A stretch of 38,325 nt of DNA from Helicobacteraceae bacterium. GTDB taxonomy: Bacteria > Campylobacterota > Campylobacteria > Campylobacterales > Sulfurimonadaceae. The position numbers and the translations under genes were made by a program. The stretch is taken from NCBI GenBank assembly GCA_015488775.1, contig WFNF01000018.1:1-38325 (forward strand), in the 5' to 3' direction. Positions 24,872 through 33,545 of the stretch are shown here, piece by piece (the first letter of the stretch is position 1; each line of letters begins with the position of its first letter). The notes beneath the pieces are model-generated. The model worked only from the letters and a program-made list of their open reading frames with translations. It searched no databases and was not told where the DNA came from.

Positions 24872-26690
24872 ATGAATTTATCTTTTTCATTATTAAAGTA
24901 GAATTAGTATCCATAAGTTTTAAATTTTCATAGCTGAATTTAATAATCGTTTCTGCTCTTTCATAATCATCTTTATAGCACTGAGCATATTTGTAAGCAA
25001 GTTCTCTCTCTTGGGCATCTAAAGATGAAGCTATTATTGGGGAAATAAAATCATGAAAAGTTTTAATATTTTTAATTTCTTTTTTAACACTTAAAATCTC
25101 ATTGTACAATAGTAAAGATTTAACACTGCCATATTTATCAAATTTTTTAATTTTATTAATTATATTTTTAAGTATATGATTATATTTTTTATAATCTTTT
25201 TCAAGTTTTGTATTTTTTTTATTAAATGATTTTAATAATTTGGCACTCTCCTCTTTTGATATCTGATCAACTTTTATAATATCTTTATCATCTAGTTTTT
25301 TTAACACATTAGTTATATTTAAAAAACTATCCTCTATACAGTTATATATTTTAGCTCCACCCTCAGTTGCATTTATACATAACATGTTGTCACTATATTT
25401 TAAAATAAATCTCTCTAAAGCATTTTTAAATAAAACCCAATATACATGAGACTTTACCACTCCTTCTGAGCCATAAGCTTCAAGTTCATACAATCTACCA
25501 TCTTTTTTCTCTTGCTCTATAAGATCATTTGTTTCAAATATATGTCCTTTTGTATGTGTACTTCCATCTTTAGCAAAAGCTAAATCCTGACCAATTAAAA
25601 CTGTTTTACTTACACCTATGTGATATGCAAAATCTAAAGCCATATTTGCAGCCGAGTGACCATTTGCCAAATAACCAAAATCATCATATTCAAAATAGCG
25701 GTACTCTTTTAAGTTTCTAAATACAATAACTTGTTGCTCTTTTTTTATAGCATCAAAAACACTTTTATGTTGTAAAGAAACTAAAATAAAATCACTTTTC
25801 TCTTGAAAAGAATATGGTATATCTTTAAAAAAATGAGATGTTGGTTCATCTCTTTCCATAGAAACAACAAAATCTGGAATAATTCCATGCCTATATAAGA
25901 TAGGGTATGAAGCATCTACACTTATAATTATCGCCTTAGATTCAATACTTTTTAAAAGCTTAAGCTGTTTATGTAAACTTGGACCGGTAGAAACAATTAT
26001 AGCTGTTTTATTTTTATAAAGATTTTGAAAGTTTGAAAGTTTTTTTGATTTAAACATCAGCTCAATATTGTTAAAACTCTGTTCTATCCCCTTTAAACTA
26101 TCGTTTATCATATTTCCTGATCTAATTTTTAAATATTCAATTATCTGTGTAAAAAGTACTTTTAGATTTTTATAATTACTAAATCTTTTATAATATTCAC
26201 TTGTAAATATCTCAAAATAATCTATACAAAAAATACTATCTTGATAATCAAATATCTTTATACCAAATTCAAAATCTATATCTGTACTTTTTAAAATCTG
26301 AATTTTTTTTGATTTTAAAAAATCACTATAATCATGAAAATGAAAAGCTATATAGATTAACTCTATATTGTCTTCAAATAAGACAACTCTTTGAGCTTCA
26401 TGGTTTAAAAGTAAGGATAAAAGAAATAAACCATTACCTATGCCATAAAGATATAAATACCTATAATTTTCATAAACTTTAAACTCTTGCAGTTGTTGGG
26501 CAAGTTCTAGTTTTGGATTATCATAGATATATGTTTGATTTTTATGATCAAAGATATTTAGATCTGTAATAGTTTCTATTGAGTTTGATGGCTCAAATAC
26601 CTCAAGTTGTTCTATCTTTAAAAGCTCTTTTGCAAGTGAACTGTTTACACTTTCTAGAGATTTTATATTTTTTTTAAATACCGTCTGCAT
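24861..26690 (-). CDS. maf2: Motility-associated factor (Maf) glycosyltransferase, copy 2
   Basis: 609 aa, clearly paralogous to copy 1: IVSTGPSLHKQLKLL, SMERDEPTSHFFKD, LQHKSVFDAIKKE, HSAANMALDFA and GQDLAFAKDGST. The N-terminal and C-terminal parts differ more. It starts at an ATG sharing its A with the stop of amidotransferase 2 (TAATG), so it is the last gene of the sugar operon. This gives one Maf tied to flagellin and one tied to sugar synthesis. The two may use different sugars or different acceptors, which is an inference. Confidence 0.9.
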   Translation of the reverse strand: MQTVFKKNIKSLESVNSSLAKELLKIEQLEVFEPSNSIETITDLNIFDHKNQTYIYDNPKLELAQQLQEFKVYENYRYLYLYGIGNGLFLLSLLLNHEAQRVVLFEDNIELIYIAFHFHDYSDFLKSKKIQILKSTDIDFEFGIKIFDYQDSIFCIDYFEIFTSEYYKRFSNYKNLKVLFTQIIEYLKIRSGNMINDSLKGIEQSFNNIELMFKSKKLSNFQNLYKNKTAIIVSTGPSLHKQLKLLKSIESKAIIISVDASYPILYRHGIIPDFVVSMERDEPTSHFFKDIPYSFQEKSDFILVSLQHKSVFDAIKKEQQVIVFRNLKEYRYFEYDDFGYLANGHSAANMALDFAYHIGVSKTVLIGQDLAFAKDGSTHTKGHIFETNDLIEQEKKDGRLYELEAYGSEGVVKSHVYWVLFKNALERFILKYSDNMLCINATEGGAKIYNCIEDSFLNITNVLKKLDDKDIIKVDQISKEESAKLLKSFNKKNTKLEKDYKKYNHILKNIINKIKKFDKYGSVKSLLLYNEILSVKKEIKNIKTFHDFISPIIASSLDAQERELAYKYAQCYKDDYERAETIIKFSYENLKLMDTNSTLIMKKINSSSS

Positions 26691-27862
26691 TAATCTTCAA
26701 ATCCCCTCTGTAATAGATCCATATCTTCATCTATATCTATTTTTTTATCTTCAATAAAATTTAGTTTATCTAAGATATCTTTTATATCATCATATAAAAT
26801 AGTTTGTTCCAATTTTTTATATCCTATCTTCTCTTTTAATATATCTACAGAGATATCAAAATAAGAGGCTAATTGAGGCAGATATTTTAATGGTTGCTCT
26901 TGATAATACTTAGTAAGCTTTAAAGCATCTTCTTTACTTAATCTACCCCATCTAATCTCTCTACAAGCATGATCAGTGGCTAGAGTATAAGAGCATTTTC
27001 TAAATTTTATATAATCATGTGTATCAGCATAATGCAGAGTATCTATAGTGTTATATGTATCAAAAGTTCTATTTTGCTCTTGAGTTTTATAGCCATACAG
27101 TTTTATCATCAACTCATGCTGTTTTTTACTATCCCAAGCTATATAATTACTTAGATATATCCCCCTTACACCAACTTTCTCTATCTCTTTAGAATCTGGG
27201 TAAAAGTATTGTAATAGATCGTTTTTAGTAAGATTATCAACACCAACTAAATCCTCAGCCTCATAGCCCATTAAATCGTGCTCTTTTCTATACTTTCTAC
27301 TCATCTCAACCTCATCTTCATGTGAATACATTCCAACTTGTTCAACACCTTGATGAGCTCCCCAAATGATTAGTGGTATTTTGTATCTTACTGCTATTTG
27401 AACTGGAAAAACACTATTTCCAGCTACTATATGCCAATGTATAGATTTAAATTTATCTAAGGTTACTTTTGTGATTTTTTTCACTTTTTGTGGTTGAGAC
27501 ACCATATCTAAAGCATCAACATCAAATATAGTTTTTAGATAAGCGTAATTTCTATGACCTATTTTAGAATTAAAATGGGGGTTATATCTTACAAGCAAAG
27601 GGTTTAGACCTAAAATCTTTTTCACTATATGAAGTGTATAGTAGCTATCTTTAGCTCCTGTAACTGGGACTATGCAATCATAAGATTGAGCATCTTGATT
27701 TTTGAAACCATTTACTAAATTTTTTAATTTTTCAAACCTTTTATCCCAATCAAGTGTTATCTTTTCCTCATGAACAAGGCACCCACTACAAATCCCATCA
27801 TCATCTATAATAATCCCTAAAGGGTGGTTTTCATGATATAAACATCTTTTACAATATCTCAT
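26690..27862 (-). CDS. N-acetyl sugar amidotransferase 2 (PseA/WbpG family) with altered PP-loop
   Basis: 390 aa. The N-terminal zinc-binding-like Cys pairs are CKRC (4-7) and CSGC (25-28). The PP-loop that should bind ATP reads TGAKDS (68-73) instead of SGGxDS. These enzymes adenylate an acetamido group and use ammonia from a HisH/HisF pair to make an acetamidino group. The paralogue at 29334 has the standard loop. The changed loop could mean a different substrate or lower ATP use; Lys71, Asp72 and Ser73 remain. It overlaps the HisF-like gene by 4 nt and is coupled to maf2. Confidence 0.85.
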   Translation of the reverse strand: MRYCKRCLYHENHPLGIIIDDDGICSGCLVHEEKITLDWDKRFEKLKNLVNGFKNQDAQSYDCIVPVTGAKDSYYTLHIVKKILGLNPLLVRYNPHFNSKIGHRNYAYLKTIFDVDALDMVSQPQKVKKITKVTLDKFKSIHWHIVAGNSVFPVQIAVRYKIPLIIWGAHQGVEQVGMYSHEDEVEMSRKYRKEHDLMGYEAEDLVGVDNLTKNDLLQYFYPDSKEIEKVGVRGIYLSNYIAWDSKKQHELMIKLYGYKTQEQNRTFDTYNTIDTLHYADTHDYIKFRKCSYTLATDHACREIRWGRLSKEDALKLTKYYQEQPLKYLPQLASYFDISVDILKEKIGYKKLEQTILYDDIKDILDKLNFIEDKKIDIDEDMDLLQRGFED

Positions 27863-28719
27863 ATAGACTCTTTTATATGTTTTTCAAATATCATATCTTT
27901 TAAAACTTCATCATCTTGTTTTTTTATCCTAATATCATTATCAAACTCTATATCTTTATATTGTAATACTCCATCATGCCTTATAGCTCTAAGTTTATCT
28001 TTTTTTAAAAACATTTTACTTATAGCTACACTATGCTCACTATAATGAAAAAAGTTACCAGCTCCTACAGCAGAGATTTTATCTACATTATCTAGTAACT
28101 CTCTCATACATAAAGGGTTTTTAGCCCCACCTAAAGCTATTATAGGAAGATTGGTATATCTAAGTGCCTCTTTGTATAGTTCAATATCATAAGAGTTTTT
28201 ACTTCCATCTCTATCTACACTATTTAACAGAACCTCTGCAATATCTAAACTTGATAATCTTTGCTTTAACTCTATAGTAGTTTGTTTACTTTTATAATCA
28301 TATATCATATATTTTGAGTTCTCTTTTTTAACATCTATAGAAGCTACAATAGCTTGTTTGCCAAAATATTTAATTAAATCTTGAACCAAAACATCATCAT
28401 CTAAAGCGCTATTTAAAATGATTTTATCCGCACCAGATTCAAAAACTTTTTTTGCACTCTCTATAGAGTTTATACCACCACCAACACTGAGTGGAGTAAA
28501 GATTTTACCTGCTACTTTTTTTACAAGATCTAAAGATATTAAACTAGATTTTTTACTTGCATCTATATCTATCAAAGCTATCTCATCTATGCCCCACTCG
28601 TTTAAAAACTCTGCTGCTATCTCAGGTTTGCCAATTGGTAGATATCTATTAAACCCTATACTTTGAACTGCAAGATTATTTTTTACTATTATAGTAGCTA
28701 TCAACCTTTTTTTAAGCAT
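27859..28719 (-). CDS. HisF-like ammonia-channel subunit for amidotransferase
   Basis: 286 aa of the HisF (beta/alpha)8-barrel family, with a C-terminal extension of about 30 residues. The first catalytic Asp of true HisF (Asp11) is Ile here (RLIATIIVKNN), whereas the second (in VASIDVKK) is kept. It therefore probably no longer makes imidazole glycerol phosphate. Its likely role is to dock with the HisH-like subunit and pass ammonia on, as proposed for HisF2 with WbpG in Pseudomonas aeruginosa. It lies between hisH-like and amidotransferase 2 genes with overlapping ends. Confidence 0.87.
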   Translation of the reverse strand: MLKKRLIATIIVKNNLAVQSIGFNRYLPIGKPEIAAEFLNEWGIDEIALIDIDASKKSSLISLDLVKKVAGKIFTPLSVGGGINSIESAKKVFESGADKIILNSALDDDVLVQDLIKYFGKQAIVASIDVKKENSKYMIYDYKSKQTTIELKQRLSSLDIAEVLLNSVDRDGSKNSYDIELYKEALRYTNLPIIALGGAKNPLCMRELLDNVDKISAVGAGNFFHYSEHSVAISKMFLKKDKLRAIRHDGVLQYKDIEFDNDIRIKKQDDEVLKDMIFEKHIKESI

Positions 28720-29344
28720 TATAACTCTCCATATAGTTTAAAAAACCTCTTAATAGTTTTAAGCCAGAAGTTTGCGATTTTTCTGGATGAAACTGTGTCG
28801 CAAAAATATTATCTTTTTGAACACTAGCTACAATCTCTTTTTCATATAGAGTTATTGAACCTACTATATCTTCATTACAAACCATCTCAAAAGAGTGATC
28901 AAAATAAAAATGCGTATCTGAATCTATTTTTGTAAAAAGTGGCTCTTTTTTTAGTACCTCTATAGAGTTAAACCCAACATGGGGTAAAGGGTTTGATTTA
29001 ACATCCAAAAGCTTTACACTAGCATCAAAAAAACCAAGTCCCTCACTTACTCCACTCTCCTCACCATTTTGTGCCATTATTTGCATCCCTAAACATATAC
29101 CTAATATTGGTTTTTTATCTACTAGGGCACTATCTCTAAGAATCTCTTTTAATCCAAAAAACTTTATCTTCTGCATAGCTTCATAAAAAGACCCAACTCC
29201 TGGTAAAATCAAAGCATCAGCATCTTTAATCTCATCATAATCTCTACTAACACTACTTCTATAACCAAGAAACTCTAAAGAGTTTGAGATTGAGTAGGTG
29301 TTACCCATATCGTAATCTACAATAACAATCTTTTTACCAAACAT
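28712..29344 (-). CDS. HisH-like glutaminase subunit for amidotransferase
   Basis: 210 aa from the ATG of MFGKKIVIVDYDMGN, which has a GAGG ribosome site; an in-frame GTG two codons earlier is less likely. It is a class I glutamine amidotransferase with the nucleophile Cys in GICLGMQIM and the His-Glu pair in TQFHPEKSQ, so all three catalytic residues are present. It should release ammonia from glutamine for the sugar amidotransferases. It overlaps the end of amidotransferase 1 by 11 nt and the HisF-like gene by 8 nt. No histidine biosynthesis genes are near. Confidence 0.9.
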   Translation of the reverse strand: MFGKKIVIVDYDMGNTYSISNSLEFLGYRSSVSRDYDEIKDADALILPGVGSFYEAMQKIKFFGLKEILRDSALVDKKPILGICLGMQIMAQNGEESGVSEGLGFFDASVKLLDVKSNPLPHVGFNSIEVLKKEPLFTKIDSDTHFYFDHSFEMVCNEDIVGSITLYEKEIVASVQKDNIFATQFHPEKSQTSGLKLLRGFLNYMESYNA

Positions 29345-30479
29345 CAACACCCTCTTTTAAAATCCATTTTCCATCACTATTTTTATAAAACAGATCTTTA
29401 TTTACAAAAGGATCAAACATCTCCCAAAACTGATCTTCACTAATCTGTAAATATCTACACAGTTTATCCATATAACTTTGATGATAAGAACCATCATACT
29501 TTTTAACTAGCTCTTTAGCCTCATCCCTACTCATCAAATCTGCTCTAAGTGCAACCCCAACCTCTTGCGTACATTTACCAAATCCAAACTTTAGATATTT
29601 CATCATCTGATTTATAATTACAAAATCATCATCCAATGCTACATGTGGTTGAATCCCTCCAATATTTTCTGGCTTAGCCTCTTCACCATCTCTTGTTACA
29701 AGACCATTTTCTATAGCAACTCTAGCATTTGTATGATCATTAAAATCTTTCATAAAGTAGCCTAAATAAACAAGTTTTAAATCGGCTCTTTGCATCTCAT
29801 CATCTTGAGGGTATCTATACCAATATAGTTTGTTATCTTTTATACTTGGTGGAGCAAAAGCCCTTGGATCTCCACCTTGCAAAGTATTTGTATGTTTCAT
29901 ATTATTTGCAATATAATCCTCACTGCCACCAACTGCTGTACCAAAAGCTAAAGCTGGATTTTCCCCTAAAAGTATTAGTGGGATATTGTATCTTATGGCT
30001 GTTATTGGCAAGGAGGAGTAAAGAGCCAATTCACTAGAGTTAAAAAGATTTCCATAGGTTTTTAAACAATACAACATCATCTCTTTTGAGCTTAGTGGTG
30101 CTGGTTGAACTATTATAGTATCAAAACCCAGCTCTATTAGATTTTCTAAGTTTTTCACACCTCTATGTGTAACTTGTTCTGGAGGATATACACAAGATAC
30201 CAAAAGTGGATTTAAACCTTTTTCTCTAGCGTAAAGAGCCTGAACTGTACTATCTTTACCCCCACTAACACCAATTATACAATCATACCCACTTACATCA
30301 CTTCTAGCCTTCCCCCAAGCTATAATATCTTGTAAAATCTCTTCTCTTTTATCCCAATCTATAATCTCTAAACTTTTTTTAGATACAGAGCGACAAGGCA
30401 GACAAATACCATTTTCATCAAACTTTGATGTTGGTCTAAGATCGGTCTCTACACAAGTTTTACATCTATGAAATTTCAT
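29334..30479 (-). CDS. pseA: N-acetyl sugar amidotransferase 1 (PseA/WbpG family)
   Basis: 381 aa. The N-terminal Cys pairs are CKTC (6-9) and CLPC (26-29). An intact PP-loop SGGKDS lies at 72-77. Later family motifs include LLVSCVYPPEQVTHRGVKN and GENPALAFG. PseA acts in the acetamidino branch of pseudaminic acid in C. jejuni, and WbpG does the same for LPS sugars in P. aeruginosa. Location with pse genes and HisH/HisF makes amidination of a nonulosonate the likely role, but the exact sugar is not shown. A GGGAAA ribosome site precedes the ATG. It follows the AAA ATPase gene by 17 nt. Confidence 0.85.
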   Translation of the reverse strand: MKFHRCKTCVETDLRPTSKFDENGICLPCRSVSKKSLEIIDWDKREEILQDIIAWGKARSDVSGYDCIIGVSGGKDSTVQALYAREKGLNPLLVSCVYPPEQVTHRGVKNLENLIELGFDTIIVQPAPLSSKEMMLYCLKTYGNLFNSSELALYSSLPITAIRYNIPLILLGENPALAFGTAVGGSEDYIANNMKHTNTLQGGDPRAFAPPSIKDNKLYWYRYPQDDEMQRADLKLVYLGYFMKDFNDHTNARVAIENGLVTRDGEEAKPENIGGIQPHVALDDDFVIINQMMKYLKFGFGKCTQEVGVALRADLMSRDEAKELVKKYDGSYHQSYMDKLCRYLQISEDQFWEMFDPFVNKDLFYKNSDGKWILKEGVDVW

Positions 30480-30496
30480 TTATTTTCCCTACTTAA

Positions 30497-31687
30497 TTAA
30501 TACAAAAACCCAAACAACCATAGAGGTATTTTATTATTACCTCCTATCTCTATATTATCTGAAACAATAAAAGAGTTTGATATATCTTTTACTTGTTTAT
30601 ACGATTTATTTTTTCCACCAAGTTCAAATATATATCTATCTTCTACTAAAAAATCCCCTATTTTGGAGTAGTTAATACTATACTTGTGCGATACCTGATT
30701 TACAAAAAATATCTCCCTATCTGTTCCTATATCTTGATTTTGACAATATATATTACTTATATTTGTATTATTTAAGTAAAGTTTTTCAGGTTTTGTAAAA
30801 ATCTTATCTCCATGACTATGTTGTCTAATAGTTTTTGTAAGATTTCCAGATTCTAAATAATATAAATAGTTATATAAAGTAGATCTATTTAGCTCTATTT
30901 TTGTAGATAATTTTGAAATATTTAACTCGTATGGCTTACTTTGACATAACATCGCTAAAAGCTTTTTAAGTTTGTTTATATTTGATGGATCTATCTTAAA
31001 AATTAAAGGCAAATCACTCTCTAGAACTACATTTAAAACTTCATTTAGTTTTTGTCCATAAAGGTTGATATTTTGTTTATAAAATGGATAGTACCCATAT
31101 TGAAGATATTTACTAAAATACTCAAATGGTTTTATATTTTCATTTATATCATAAGCTATTTGCGTATGGTTATCAAGCAACTCTTCCAATTTATAAGTGG
31201 TAAACTTTTGTTTAGTCTCAAACTCTAAAAACTCCCTAAAACTAAGCCCATTCACCCTATATAGAACAGCTCTTCTGCTTAAATCAACCTTAGATTGCTC
31301 CAATGCAATAGCAGATGATCCACTAAAAATTACTTTTAAATTAAAAGTATCATAGATAGATTTAAGCTCGAGTGCAAAATTAGGATATTTATGTATCTCA
31401 TCTATAGCTAAAACTTCACCACCAATTTTACTAAACTCCTGAGCTATCTCATACAAAGAGTAATTAAGTGCATAAAAATGATCAACACTAAAGTATAGTT
31501 TTTTTTCTATCGGAAGGTTTAGCTCTTTAAGATATTGTAAAATAAAAGTGGTTTTTCCAACACCCCTAGAGCCCAATATCCCTATTAGTTTATCATCCAT
31601 ATCAAAACTATTATGCATATATCGCTTAAATTTTAATGATACATTAGACAGTTGTTTTAAAAAAGTGTTTTGTAAAGTATCTATCAT
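30497..31687 (-). CDS. AAA family ATPase (ATP-binding protein with DUF4143-type C-terminus)
   Basis: 396 aa from the ATG behind the AAAGGG ribosome site; a longer TTG-started form reaches 31717 but would lie inside the palindrome. Walker A is GSRGVGKT (39-46) and Walker B is LAIDEIHKYP, followed by IFSGSSAIALEQSKVDLSRR with the sensor and Arg-finger region. A winged-helix-like segment (KLSTKIELNRSTLYNYLYYL) and a nuclease-like C-terminus resembling DUF4143 follow. Such COG1373 proteins are scattered and of unknown function. It splits the sugar operon and has its own promoter, which points to a later insertion. It is not expected to act in glycosylation. Confidence 0.8.
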   Translation of the reverse strand: MIDTLQNTFLKQLSNVSLKFKRYMHNSFDMDDKLIGILGSRGVGKTTFILQYLKELNLPIEKKLYFSVDHFYALNYSLYEIAQEFSKIGGEVLAIDEIHKYPNFALELKSIYDTFNLKVIFSGSSAIALEQSKVDLSRRAVLYRVNGLSFREFLEFETKQKFTTYKLEELLDNHTQIAYDINENIKPFEYFSKYLQYGYYPFYKQNINLYGQKLNEVLNVVLESDLPLIFKIDPSNINKLKKLLAMLCQSKPYELNISKLSTKIELNRSTLYNYLYYLESGNLTKTIRQHSHGDKIFTKPEKLYLNNTNISNIYCQNQDIGTDREIFFVNQVSHKYSINYSKIGDFLVEDRYIFELGGKNKSYKQVKDISNSFIVSDNIEIGGNNKIPLWLFGFLY

Positions 31688-31697
31688 AGAATCCCTT

Positions 31698-31717
31698 TTG
31701 TATAATATATTATACAA
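31698..31717. promoter_or_regulatory. 20-bp perfect palindrome (likely operator) before the AAA ATPase
   Basis: TTGTATAATA followed by its exact reverse complement TATTATACAA, with no spacer. On the minus strand it covers the -10 box and predicted start of transcription of the ATPase gene. A symmetric dimer site over the -10 is a classic autoregulatory layout, though no regulator gene is adjacent. The palindrome could also contribute to ending the upstream transcript. Confidence 0.6.
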
Positions 31718-31736
31718 TAATATCAGTTTTTTACAA
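31709..31736 (-). promoter_or_regulatory. Sigma-70-type promoter of the AAA ATPase
   Basis: On the minus strand: TTGTAA (31731-31736), a 16-bp spacer, and TATAAT (31709-31714). The -35 lies inside the last codons of the GNAT gene. The expected start near 31702 gives a leader of about 15 nt with the AGGG ribosome site. The -10 lies within the palindrome. Confidence 0.55.
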
Positions 31737-32265
31737 TAGCATAAATAACTATATCAACAAAAACTCCATCTTTTTTCATAGCCTCTTTTTTTACACCCTC
31801 TTGTTTAAAACCAAGCTTTAGTGCTAGTTTTTGCATCCCATTGTTAAACTCACTTGTTCCACAATATATACGATGAAGTTTTAAAACATTAAAACCAAAC
31901 TCTAACAAAAGTTTTGATGCTCTAAAACCTATATTTTTTCCATACATATCATCTCTACCTATAAGTATTGCAAACTCTGCATTTTCATCTTTAGAGTTTA
32001 CATTTTGTAAAGAGATATTTCCTATATGCTCACCATCTAACTCAATTGCAAAAGCATAGATACTGTTAGAGTCATTTACACCTTTTACATATTGTAGTGC
32101 CATCTCTTTAGTGTAGGGTATTGCTCCATGTGAGTTGTACTTAGTTACCTCTTTGTTATTTAACCAACTTGGGTAAGCCCCATAAGCGTCATCTTCAACT
32201 AAGGCTCTAAGTTTTAAATCTTTATCTTGAAGAGTTGGTAAAGGGGTTTGTTTCACTTTTATCAT
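31723..32265 (-). CDS. GNAT acetyltransferase (RimJ/RimL-like)
   Basis: 180 aa. The layout is that of RimJ/RimL-type GNAT proteins: KLRALVEDDAYGAYPSWL, then NISLQNVNSKDENAEFAILI, then the acetyl-CoA pyrophosphate-binding stretch GRDDMYGKNIGFRASKL and the C-terminal LGFKQEGVKKEAM. Its start overlaps the DegT gene by 4 nt. After an oxidoreductase and an aminotransferase, the expected job is to acetylate the new amino group on a sugar nucleotide. It is distinct from the smaller PseH enzyme. The substrate is inferred from gene order only. Confidence 0.8.
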   Translation of the reverse strand: MIKVKQTPLPTLQDKDLKLRALVEDDAYGAYPSWLNNKEVTKYNSHGAIPYTKEMALQYVKGVNDSNSIYAFAIELDGEHIGNISLQNVNSKDENAEFAILIGRDDMYGKNIGFRASKLLLEFGFNVLKLHRIYCGTSEFNNGMQKLALKLGFKQEGVKKEAMKKDGVFVDIVIYAIVKN

Positions 32266-33545
32266 CTTAACTCATCTAAATTTTTACTAACTTTTATAAA
32301 AGCTTCTATAACATCATCCAGATTATCTTGACTCATCCCAGGTCTCATAAGTTCATGTGTTATAAGCTCTTTAAAGTGCATTTTTTCAGTAACTGGACAT
32401 ATCCCAAGTGAGTAATCTTGATCAGATAAATCATTAAAACTAAAAGCAATCTTCTCTTGGTAAAGGGGTTGAAGATACAGGGGTTTAACATACCCATAAG
32501 AGATAAGCACATCACTCTCATCTCTTAGTAAGGTTCTTGGTAGTTCAGCTTTTAAAGCTTTTACAAAAGACTCTCTACTAACACCTGCTTTACTCTCATC
32601 AAATCTAATTGGATGAACATAAAAAGCGTGTTCACCCATTCGTTTTGGCATACTTAAAAATGGTATCTCTTTTAGATGAGCTTCAAGGTAATCAACATTT
32701 TTTATACGCTCTTTTATAAGTTGTGGAAGTTTTTTTAACTGCTCTTTAGCTATAGCACACTCTATCTCAGTCATCCTATAATTAAAGCCTACCATATTTT
32801 TAAGCTCATCTACACTTTCATAGCCTTTGGCATTTATAACAGCTTCTGCATGGTTTCTAATGAGTCTAAGCTTATGTGCCAAACTATCATCATCGGTTAC
32901 TACAACACCACCCTCACCACTATGTATATGTTTATGGTAGTTTAAAGAGAAAACACCTATATCACCAAAAGTACCAAGGTATCTGTTCTTATACTTAACC
33001 CCTGGAGCTTGAGCACAATCCTCTATAATCTTTAAATTATATTTTTTAGCTAAAGTGTCTAAAGATTCAACATCATAAACACCACCAAAGATATCAACAA
33101 CAATTATAGCTTTTGTTTTAGGTGTGATTTTAGACTCAATACTTTTAACATCAAGTGTAAAACTATCTTCATCTATATCTGCAAAAACAGGAGTAGCACC
33201 ATAAACAAGTGCAGCAGTTGCACTAGCGCTCATAGTGTAGCTACTCACAATAACCTCATCACCAACACCAAGCCCAAGAGCACCAACACTAGCATAAAGT
33301 CCAGAAGTTGCAGAGTTTACGCTAATAGCGTGTTTTACACCAAAAAAACTCTCCCACTCCCTCTCAAAAGATTGAACCTCAACACCACCATAAAAATCAT
33401 CATGCCAAGTTCCAAGATAAGTTGAAAGTTTTCCAGAGCGAAGAACCCTTAAAACAGCCTCCTCCTCAGCTTTATCTATAGTATTGTAAGCTGGAAACGG
33501 TTTATCTCTTACCTTTTTACCACCATTTATAGCTAAAACTGCCAT
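32262..33545 (-). CDS. DegT/DnrJ/EryC1/StrS-family sugar aminotransferase
   Basis: 427 aa, a PLP enzyme with the Schiff-base Lys at 205 in SLNYHKHIHSGEGG, plus SVNSATSGLYAS and EDCAQAPG. The family transaminates keto sugars or cyclitols bound to a nucleotide. PseC of the pseudaminic pathway belongs to this family, but neighbours suggest a separate role, with a Gfo/Idh oxidoreductase before it and a GNAT after it. This matches the order dehydrogenate, aminate, acetylate seen in WbpB/WbpE-type routes. The start shares a base with the oxidoreductase stop. I cannot rule out that it is PseC itself. Confidence 0.88.
   Translation of the reverse strand: MAVLAINGGKKVRDKPFPAYNTIDKAEEEAVLRVLRSGKLSTYLGTWHDDFYGGVEVQSFEREWESFFGVKHAISVNSATSGLYASVGALGLGVGDEVIVSSYTMSASATAALVYGATPVFADIDEDSFTLDVKSIESKITPKTKAIIVVDIFGGVYDVESLDTLAKKYNLKIIEDCAQAPGVKYKNRYLGTFGDIGVFSLNYHKHIHSGEGGVVVTDDDSLAHKLRLIRNHAEAVINAKGYESVDELKNMVGFNYRMTEIECAIAKEQLKKLPQLIKERIKNVDYLEAHLKEIPFLSMPKRMGEHAFYVHPIRFDESKAGVSRESFVKALKAELPRTLLRDESDVLISYGYVKPLYLQPLYQEKIAFSFNDLSDQDYSLGICPVTEKMHFKELITHELMRPGMSQDNLDDVIEAFIKVSKNLDELR

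Noticed and set aside
27859-29344. HisH/HisF as part of histidine biosynthesis
   Set aside because: No other his genes are near, HisF lacks Asp11, and the genes lie between two sugar amidotransferases, the pattern of amidotransferase partners.
31698-31717. Palindrome as an ordinary terminator of the GNAT gene
   Set aside because: It is A/T-rich with no loop and coincides with a promoter -10, so an operator fits better. A minor termination role is not excluded.
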